A stretch of DNA of 64,000 bases from Opisthocomus hoazin. Lineage: Eukaryota; Chordata; Aves; Opisthocomiformes; Opisthocomidae. The stretch covers positions 16,713,896 to 16,777,895 of the forward strand of contig NC_134433.1 in NCBI RefSeq assembly GCF_030867145.1, in the 5' to 3' direction. Under the pieces are notes generated by a model. It did not search any database. It had not been told where the DNA came from and saw only the letters and a program-made list of their open reading frames with translations. Below, one piece after another: positions 59,801 through 64,000 of the stretch. The translations under genes were made by a program, and so were the position numbers. Each line of letters starts with the position of its first letter. Position 1 is the stretch's first letter.

Positions 59801-62215
59801 CCGGGGTCTGGAAGGAGAGGGGGGATGCTGGGGCAGGGGCTGATCTCACAGCTCTGCAGACACCGCTCTGCTCCCTGCAGGACGCGATTTCGTCTCCGGT
59901 CAGTCCAGGGAGCTCTGCCAGCAGCTGCACCCTGCGCTACCCCCCAAAGCCTGGCATTATTCAAGCTGCCCCCCAGTAGCGAAGTACGAAGCAACGACAA
60001 AAGCTGCTGGTCCGACCTCCTGGCGCGGCCAAGGAGAACGTGAAGATGGAGCCTGCTCTCAGGGAGCCCCTCCGCACCTCCCCTCTCCAGAAAGCTCTCC
60101 CTCAGCCAGGGACAGGGCCCCACCACCTCCGTCCCGTCCCGCCCCGCAGGGAAGCAGCCATGGTGCTTGAGGAAGAATTTCTTGAGGAAGAACTTCTTCC
60201 CTCTGAGGGTGATGGAGCCCTGGCCCAGGCTGCCCAGGGAGGCTGTGGAGTCTCCTTCTCTGGAGATATTCCAGCCCCGCCTGGACATGGTGCTGTGCAG
60301 CCTGCTCTGGGTGACCCTGCTTGGGCAGGGGGTTGGGCTGGGTGACCCACAGAGGGCCCTGCCCACCCCGCCATGCTGGGATTCTGCTCCCTGGGCAGGC
60401 GGAGCGAGCGGCTGTGCCTCGCACACCGCGCCTTCGCGTGCAGGACGCTCCGCGGCGCCGGGCACCGCTGCCAAGGGGAGCAGCCGCACCGAAACCTCTC
60501 CGCTCCCGAAGCCGCCCCGCTCTCCTCTCTCCTCACCCTGCTCGGATTTTCCTTCTGCCAGTTTTCCTCCCCGTACAGGCAGGGTGAGGAACGTACGGCC
60601 GAACGGAAGACTTTGTCCTCCTTCGTTCCCAAGTTTGAGAAAGCGACAGCCGGAGCGCTGCAGGCGTTCTCCCGCCTGGCCGGCGGGACGGCGCGGAGCC
60701 CGGCCGCGCAGACCCAACGGAGCGGCCGCAGCCCGCGGAGACTCCCGCCCCGCTGCACCCCGCAGCGCTCCGCCAGCCTGCGCCCAGCAGCCTCACCGCA
60801 GTGTTATTGCAGGTTTTCTAACGCTGTTCCCACCCTGGATTGACTCCCAGGGCAGACCGGACCCCCGGAGCTCCGCGGCGGGACCGTGGGTGCAAGGCAG
60901 GCCGCGAGGCTGCCCTGAACGCGCGCTGGACGGGGCAGGAGAGGCCGCGGGCGGCGAGGGAAGGAAGCCAACCCGGCCGGCTGCGCTGCCCGCGCCCCGG
61001 CAGCCTTCCCAGCTCCCTCTCTGCTCGTGCTCTCCCGGGGCACCTTCCTGCCGCCCAAAGTCCACGCGACGGGCTCCTCCCGCCACGCCACGCATCCTCC
61101 TGGCGCTCGCGGCCGTCCCGCTGCCGCCACGCACGCCCCGACACCACAGCTCCGGCCGCCGGCTCGGCCCTGACGCCTCCATCGCCGCTGCCGAGCGCGG
61201 AGCTCCCGGGGCCCAGCGCGGAGCTCGCTCCCGGGGCCCAGCACGCAGCTCCCAGGGCCCAGCGCGCAGCTCCCGGGGCCGCTCGCCGAGGCGGGGCCTG
61301 CCCGGGGCCGGCCGGGCTGCGTGGCAGCATCCCCGCACGCCCTCGCCGGCCGCTCCCTGCGACCAGGAAGCCCCTCCCGGTCCCGTTTTCGGGGGGCACT
61401 GCCCTGCCCGCGCCCCCCCCCGGAAACCACCCCCGCCGTGGGGTGCCCAGCCCGGTGCGGGCCCTCGGCGCTGCCCCCGCGGACACCCGCCCGCTGGCAG
61501 CCCGGTGTCCCGGCGCGGGGCCGCGGGTGCCAGGGCCCCTCCCGCAGCAACAGACACAGCGACCGCCCCCTCCCGCTCCCCGCCTGCGGGCGCCGGCCCC
61601 GCCCCCCCGCAGCCCCCCGCCCCGTGACTCAGCACCGCACCGCGGCACGCGCCGCCCCCGCCCCCCGCACGCGCCGCCGCGCCGAGCGAGCCCGCAGCAG
61701 GGCCCGGGGCGCGGGGCCGGGGCGGGCGGGGCCGCGCGGGGCCGCACCGGGGCTCCCCGCGGGGCGAGCGGGGCGGGGCGGCGCGCACGTGGTGGCGGGC
61801 GGCGCCTGGCGCGTCACGCGGCGCGGCCCCGCCCCGCCCGCGGCACGGGGACACGCAGCGCGCCCGCGGGCGGGGCGGGGGCGGCCCACGCGCCCCCCCT
61901 CCTCCCCCCTCCCCCGGGGACCGGAGCGTCCCGGCGGCCGCCCCCCCCGTGGGGAACCCGCGCCGCGCCCCCCCTCCCCTGCCCGCCCCCCCCGGCCCTG
62001 TCAGCTCCCCGCGCCGCGGCAGCGGCCCGCTCCCCCCCCCCCCCCCGCCGCGCCCCGCACCGGCAGCGCCGCGCCCGCGCCCCCCGCCCCCCCCCGGCCC
62101 CGCGCGCTGTCAGGCGGCGGCCCCGCGCGGCCGGCCCCTCACCACGTGCGCTCTGCTGCTGCTGCGCCTGCCACTCCAGGAACCGCGCCGCCTCCAGCAG
62201 CGTCTCGATGCTCAT
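23163..62215 (-). CDS. MNT: MNT, MAX network transcriptional repressor, complete, six exons
   Basis: bHLH-zipper repressor that pairs with MAX (or MLX), binds CACGTG E-boxes and recruits SIN3-HDAC to oppose MYC. The exons (62215-62143, 48601-48025, 45077-45036, 44307-44196, 25670-25478, 23878-23163) total 1713 bp and join in one frame to 570 residues (human 582). Domains: SIN3-interaction motif [15 protein letters not shown] (residues 1-15); proline-rich region (about 40-205); basic region with the class-B contacts H224, E228, R232; HLH about 233-268; zipper heptads at 270, 277, 284, 291, 298 (L,Y,L,T,L); acidic patch 333-345; a His/Gln/Thr-rich tail to STLKLA. The start ATG has a purine (G) at -3 and gives the canonical N-terminus. 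All introns are GT-AG. The alternatives, MGA and MXD proteins, lack this exon set. Confidence 0.98.
23879..25477 (-). other. MNT intron 5, 1.6 kb
   Basis: Donor GTACCC (weak at +4 to +6) and acceptor ATCCAG. It contains the GGCAC-type tandem array at 24011-24064 and otherwise unremarkable sequence. Confidence 0.88.
24011..24064. repeat. Short tandem array of GGCAC/AGCGT pentamers
   Basis: Repeated GGCACGGCACAGCGT-type units form a 5-bp-period array with a 20-bp higher-order step (GGCACAGCGTGGCACGGCAC). Confidence 0.85.
25478..25670 (-). CDS. MNT: MNT exon 5: leucine zipper
   Basis: 193 bp, 64 codons plus one base. It encodes [60 protein letters not shown] and STAS (residues 269-332). This is the zipper that dimerises with MAX, then a linker. 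Only a few conservative changes from human. Confidence 0.98.
28575..28598. repeat. AT-rich inverted repeat with TAATTA cores
   Basis: GTAATTAA (28575-28582) is mirrored by TTAATTAC (28591-28598) around an 8-bp spacer. TAATTA is the core homeodomain recognition sequence. It stands out from GC-rich surroundings. Confidence 0.6.
33388..33420. repeat. A-rich low-complexity tract
   Basis: A run of A followed by CCCC and (CAAA)n. Simple sequence without other features. Confidence 0.7.
36903..36938. repeat. 18-bp tandem duplication
   Basis: GCAGAGGACCCGATGTCG occurs twice in direct succession with no mismatch. A recent local duplication. Confidence 0.85.
38963..38968. promoter_or_regulatory. CACGTG E-box in MNT intron 4
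   Basis: GGCCACGTGACG: a class-B E-box with a flank resembling the TFE/USF-preferred GTCACGTGAC. Binding is inferred only. Confidence 0.35.
40351..40737. repeat. GC-rich minisatellite, about ten units of 35-42 bp
   Basis: GCGGTGCAGCTCC (one unit GCAGTGCAGCTCC) starts at 40351, 40393, 40434, 40476, 40518, 40553, 40589, 40631, 40667 and 40702. Long units (41-42 bp) carry an extra AGCACC-type hexamer that the 35-36 bp units lack, so the array mixes two unit classes. The first CCAGCACCGGCACC half-unit is visible from about 40335. Both strands stay open through it, but only as a repeat effect. Confidence 0.92.
44196..44307 (-). CDS. MNT: MNT exon 4: second half of the basic region and HLH
   Basis: 112 bp. 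One base completes R231, then [20 protein letters not shown] and [17 protein letters not shown] (residues 232-268). R232 is the arginine that reads the central CG of CACGTG in MAX-type proteins. Helix 1, loop and helix 2 are intact; two residues in helix 2 differ from human (V to I, T to S). Confidence 0.98.
44308..45035 (-). other. MNT intron 3, 728 bp
   Basis: Donor GTGCGT (sub-optimal), acceptor TTTAG. On the - strand it begins with two long U-rich tracts within 80 nt of the donor (complement of the A runs at 44959-44992) and has a further one at about 44900-44925. No other element. Confidence 0.9.
44959..44992. repeat. Poly(A)/poly(T) tract next to MNT exon 3
   Basis: Two A runs (18 and 11-12 long) interrupted by single G bases on +, i.e. 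poly-U in the MNT pre-mRNA, starting about 45 nt downstream of the exon 3 donor. Confidence 0.85.
45036..45077 (-). CDS. MNT: MNT exon 3: 42-nt exon carrying the basic region
   Basis: 42 bp between TTACAG and GTGCGT. It completes G217, encodes [13 protein letters not shown] (218-230) and gives two bases of R231. H224 and E228, which contact the outer CA/TG of the E-box, are here. Human reads [13 protein letters not shown]. The length is a multiple of three and the flanking phases match, so the exon can be skipped without a frameshift. Confidence 0.97.
45078..48024 (-). other. MNT intron 2, 2.9 kb
   Basis: Donor GTGAGT, acceptor TTACAG. It contains an AT-rich island at about 45700-45910 and GC-rich chance frames elsewhere. 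No transposon recognised. Confidence 0.9.
48025..48601 (-). CDS. MNT: MNT exon 2: charged helix and proline-rich region
   Basis: 577 bp. Two bases complete E25, then residues 26-216 and two bases of G217. It begins [20 protein letters not shown] (charged helix following the SIN3 motif), runs through a proline/alanine-rich stretch with conserved SVIPIPVVT and [16 protein letters not shown], and ends [20 protein letters not shown]. The proline-rich part diverges from mammals more than the rest, mostly by insertion and deletion. Confidence 0.96.
50515..50953 (+). mobile_element. CR1 LINE, 5'-truncated, 439 bp, antisense to MNT
   Basis: Starts GGGCTACAAGGATGGTGAGG and ends with the CR1 terminal repeat TGTGATTCTGTGA. 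An open frame of about 139 codons (50526-50945) encodes the extreme C-terminus of the CR1 reverse-transcriptase ORF2 (motifs RTRGNGHKL and [11 protein letters not shown]). It lacks the endonuclease and RT core, so it cannot move. About 97% identical by eye to the copy at 55414. Confidence 0.93.
55414..55861 (+). mobile_element. CR1 LINE, 5'-truncated, 448 bp, near-twin of the 50515 copy
   Basis: Begins at the same truncation point (GGGCTACAAGGATGG) as the copy 4.9 kb to the left and ends with two TGTGATTC units. I count roughly a dozen differences over about 436 aligned bases. It carries the same C-terminal ORF2 frame (55311-55853 is open through it) but no RT core. CR1 insertions usually have no target-site duplication and none is seen. 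Confidence 0.93.
55881..55924. repeat. 22-bp tandem duplication
   Basis: GCTGCCAAACAGATCAGAGG plus CC occurs twice in succession without mismatch, 20 bp after the CR1 3' end. Confidence 0.85.
57262..57340 (-). mobile_element. CR1 LINE 3'-end fragment, sense to MNT
   Basis: TCACAGAATCACAGAATCAC, then AGAATAGTAGGGGTTGGAAG, GGACCTCT and TCATCTAGTCCAACCC, is the reverse complement of a CR1 3' end with three terminal repeat units. About 75 bp; the right edge is uncertain. Confidence 0.85.
58126..58304 (+). mobile_element. CR1 LINE 3'-end fragment, about 180 bp
   Basis: CTGGCCCAGGCTGCCCAGGG through GAGATATTCCAGACCCGCC to GATTCTGTGATTCTGTGA. Same subfamily as the 50515 and 55414 copies but more strongly truncated and more diverged at the 3' end. 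Confidence 0.9.
60167..60386 (+). mobile_element. CR1 LINE 3'-end fragment at the CpG-island edge
   Basis: A 15-bp stretch, TTGAGGAAGAAYTTC, is tandemly duplicated at 60167-60196 at its left end. CCTCTGAGGGTGATGGAGCC and the standard CR1 3' sequence follow, to CTGGGATTCTG. The terminal repeat is cut to one unit. Confidence 0.88.
61786..61791. promoter_or_regulatory. CACGTG E-box, start of MNT intron 1
   Basis: GCGCACGTGGTGG within the CpG island, about 350 bp inside intron 1. A possible MYC/MAX/MNT site. Confidence 0.4.
62032..62046. repeat. C15 homopolymer (G15 in MNT pre-mRNA)
   Basis: Fifteen uninterrupted C on +, flanked by other C6-C9 runs between about 61900 and 62100. On the MNT-sense strand these are G runs about 100 nt after the exon 1 donor, able to form G-quadruplexes. 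Homopolymer length may be affected by sequencing. Confidence 0.8.
62143..62148. promoter_or_regulatory. CACGTG E-box formed by the last six bases of MNT exon 1
   Basis: The final bases of exon 1 (GCA CGT G before GTGAGG) form a perfect class-B E-box, the sequence MNT itself binds. It is close to the presumed start site in open CpG-island chromatin. Confidence 0.55.
62143..62215 (-). CDS. MNT: MNT exon 1: SIN3-interaction motif
   Basis: 73 bp, 24 codons plus one base. It encodes [20 protein letters not shown] and QSAR. The first 15 residues are the amphipathic SID helix that binds the PAH2 domain of SIN3 and give MNT its repressor activity. The ATG (62213-62215) has CCCCGCC before it (G at -3). 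The translation equals human MNT up to the glutamine run. Confidence 0.98.
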
Positions 62216-62227
62216 GGCGGGGCCCCG

Positions 62228-62245
62228 GCCGCCGCCGCCGCCGCC
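62228..62245. repeat. (GCC)6 trinucleotide repeat in the MNT 5' UTR
   Basis: Six GCC units immediately upstream of the MNT start codon, GGC in the mRNA sense. Confidence 0.85.
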
Positions 62246-62320
62246 TCCCCGGTCGCGCGGGCCCGGCCGCAGGCGCCGCGCCGCCCCGCGGCTCGCCCCG
62301 ACGGCAGCAGCGCTGGCGAC

Positions 62321-62330
62321 AAGATGGCGG
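62321..62330 (+). promoter_or_regulatory. YY1-like motif AAGATGGCGG
   Basis: Matches the AANATGGCGGC core except the last base. YY1 sites of this form often lie just downstream of CpG-island start sites; here it is about 106 bp upstream of the MNT ATG. Confidence 0.45.
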
Positions 62331-62673
62331 GCGGCAACAGAAACACAACAGGCGGGCGCTGGCGCGGCCCCGCTACTACGCGGCGGGCGGCGGCAAGACC
62401 CGGCGCGGAGTCATGGGCGCCGCCCGGACGGGACGGGGCGGGACGGGGCGGGGGGCGGCGGGCGGCCCTGCCCGGCGCCGCGGGGGGGGGGCGGCCCGGC
62501 GGCCCCGCCGGCCTCGCGGGGCGGCGGCGCGGGGCGGCTGGCCCCGGGGCGGGCGGCGGGGGCGGGGTGGGCGGGTCCGGGCCGGCGGCGCGGCGATCCG
62601 GCCGCCGGGTTTTGCGGGCGACCCTCCCCCCGCAGTGCGCTCGCGGCCCATTACAATATGTCAGCGCGGCGCG

Positions 62674-62684
62674 GGCCAATGGGC
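62674..62684. promoter_or_regulatory. CCAAT box (NF-Y-like) upstream of MNT
   Basis: GGCCAATGGGC on + (ATTGG on the MNT sense strand), about 460 bp upstream of the ATG and next to GC boxes. It matches the NF-Y consensus core with good flanks. Confidence 0.5.
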
Positions 62685-62699
62685 GCGGAGGACAACAAG

Positions 62700-64000
62700 G
62701 CATGGAGCCCCTCCACATGGGCGCCCCGCGCCGCCGCCGCGCGCCTTAAAGGGGCCGCGCCGCGCCCCGCCCCGCCCGCCGCCGCGCGCCGCTCCCGGGC
62801 CCGGTGGCGCGCGCTCACCGCAGCCCCGCCCGCCCCCCCCCGCCCGCTCCCGGGCCGCGCCGCGGGGCCCCGCGCCTCACCGGCATCCGCGGCTGCGCGT
62901 GCGTTCCCGCGGGGCCGTGGGCCCGGCGTGGGGGCTGCTCCGCGGGTGGCCCCCCCGCGCCTGCCGCCGGGCGCGCGGAGACGGGCTCGAGCGCGCGGGG
63001 TGAGGCCCTCCCGCGCTCTGCCCCCCCCCGAGCGGCTCCGCGGGCCCGCGCGCGTCCCTGCCCCGCAGCGCGGCCCGGGGCGGGGGGGGGCGGGGGGTCC
63101 CGCGTGGGCGCGCGCCGCGGTCAGGCCCGCTTGGCAGTGGCTGACCAAAATAAATTAAAGTTTTAATTAATCGCCCAGGGTGGAAGCCCCGCGCGGAGCG
63201 GCCGCCCAGGCAGCCCGTCCTGCGGGGCCGGGAGAGGCGCTGCGGGAGGGGGCAGGGGGCCGGGCGCCGCGCTGCCCCCGGGGGAGTGGGGGTGAAGAGC
63301 GAAGGGATTTGCAGAGCAGAACCCGCGCTGAGGAGTGAAGGGGCCGAACCCCCAGCCCAGCGTTCCCGGCCGTCCCGGTTCGGGGAGCCCGCGGCCGGCT
63401 CCCAGCGCTGCCCTGGTTGCCCCACGTGCCCCGCGGCCCCGCTCACTGCAGACCCCCGCCGTCGTCCCCTCCTGGGCCGTGCTGCCAGCCGGTCCCCGGG
63501 CTGTCGGCGCACCCCACGGCACGCAGGGCAGCGAACCGCCGTCGTCGGGACCCGGCGCGAGGACCTCGCCGGAGCCGTCCGGCGGGTGCAGCCAGCGGAG
63601 GGACGCGCTTCGTTTTTCGAGGAACTTTTCAGCTGCTTTTCAACCACCGTCGTCTTCCCGCAGACGGCCCCGAGCCACTCCTCACCACCTCTGCAGCAAA
63701 GCACAGAGCCGTGGCCCGTCGCGCCCCTCGCCCAGCCCTGGCGCGCAGCGCGGGCGGCCCGGCCGTGGCGGAGCTCGGCAGCAGCCCCGCTCACGAGCCG
63801 GGCGGTCGCTGATACGGGCCCGTCACGCAGCGCGCATATCCTAAAGGCGCTCCGTGAAAGCTGCGCCATGGCAAACTTCATCTGACGTTCCCTGAGTCCT
63901 TCCTGCGTGACCCGGGCGTGCTGCGGGACGTTCCGTGTGCGTGGTGCGTGTCTGTAGGCGCTACACCCAAAGCCGGGGTTTGTCTGTGGAGAGCAGAGGC
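62700..64000. other. MNT upstream flank
   Basis: Continues very GC-rich to about 63130, followed by an abrupt AT-rich 33-bp island (63140-63172), then moderately GC-rich unique sequence with a CACGTG at 63423-63428. Open frames here are chance GC-rich frames. In human the next gene upstream is METTL16; none of it is recognisable in this window. Confidence 0.6.

Larger units (their letters stand above)
48602..62142 (-). other. MNT intron 1, 13.5 kb
   Basis: Donor GTGAGG, acceptor TTTCAG. GC-rich, with the intron start inside the CpG island. It holds five CR1 fragments: four on + (50515, 55414, 58126, 60167), hence antisense to MNT, and one on - (57262). Also a 22-bp tandem duplication (55881-55924), an AT-rich island (about 58795-58935) and E-boxes at 59521 and 61786. 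No coding gene supported. Confidence 0.9.
62216..62450 (-). promoter_or_regulatory. MNT: MNT 5' UTR / core promoter (extent approximate)
   Basis: GC-rich sequence upstream of the MNT ATG with a (GCC)6 run at 62228-62245 (GGC repeats in the mRNA) and a YY1-like AAGATGGCGG at 62321-62330. No TATA box. The transcription start is not determinable from sequence. Confidence 0.55.
60850..63130. promoter_or_regulatory. CpG island covering the MNT promoter, exon 1 and start of intron 1
   Basis: Very high GC with dense CpG, many GC-box-like GGGCGG/CCGCCC runs and no usable TATA box. MNT exon 1 (62143-62215) lies in the centre-right. A typical housekeeping-type promoter. Confidence 0.85.

Noticed and set aside
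60840..63158. Long + strand open frame of about 770 codons across the MNT promoter and exon 1
   Set aside because: Composition is P/A/R/G only, as expected where GC is so high that stops are rare. It overlaps MNT exon 1 in antisense and shows no domain, so it is a CpG-island artefact.
63173..64000. Possible divergent gene or METTL16 exon upstream of MNT
   Set aside because: No exon-like conserved peptide or splice pair recognised on either strand; synteny alone does not justify a call.

Overview
This is vertebrate, almost certainly avian, genomic DNA. It has short exons with GT/AG introns, 3' UTRs with AATAAA signals, a strong CpG island, high GC content, and CR1 LINE fragments ending in the bird-type terminal repeat (TGTGATTCTGTGA). 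The gene pair matches human 17p13.3, and the density suggests a microchromosome; in chicken this block is on chromosome 19 as far as I recall. Prokaryotic features (ribosome binding sites, operons, CRISPR) do not apply.

Layout. Positions 1-12314 (+ strand) hold the last ten coding exons, the first cut by the window edge, of SGSM2 (RUTBC1), a TBC-domain Rab GTPase-activating protein. They splice in one frame to a stop at 12312-12314. Its 3' UTR runs to about 14775. A gene-poor gap of about 2.2 kb follows. From about 16970 to about 62450 on the - strand lies the whole of MNT, the MAX-binding bHLH-zipper repressor that opposes MYC. Six coding exons join without a frame break into 570 residues (human MNT is 582): 62143-62215, 48025-48601, 45036-45077, 44196-44307, 25478-25670 and 23163-23878. 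The MNT promoter and first exon sit in a very GC-rich CpG island (about 60850-63130). The last 1.5 kb is upstream flank with no gene I can support.

The two genes are convergent. They do not act in one pathway: SGSM2 switches off Rab GTPases on endosomal and melanosomal membranes, while MNT is a nuclear repressor at CACGTG E-boxes. MNT introns 1 and 4 (13.5 and 18.5 kb) hold the accessory DNA: four CR1 copies antisense to MNT plus one in its sense, a 35-42 bp minisatellite, small tandem duplications, and several AT-rich islands that could be regulatory.

I found no clearly new gene system. The best leads are: (i) MNT exon 3 is a 42-nt frame-neutral exon carrying most of the DNA-contacting basic region, followed by long U-rich tracts, so skipping it would give an MNT with its repression and dimerisation domains but without DNA binding; (ii) a CACGTG E-box, MNT's own target, forms the last six bases of MNT exon 1; (iii) a histidine-rich MNT C-terminus with no named domain is strongly conserved; (iv) serial poly(A) signals could give MNT a 3' UTR of up to about 6 kb.
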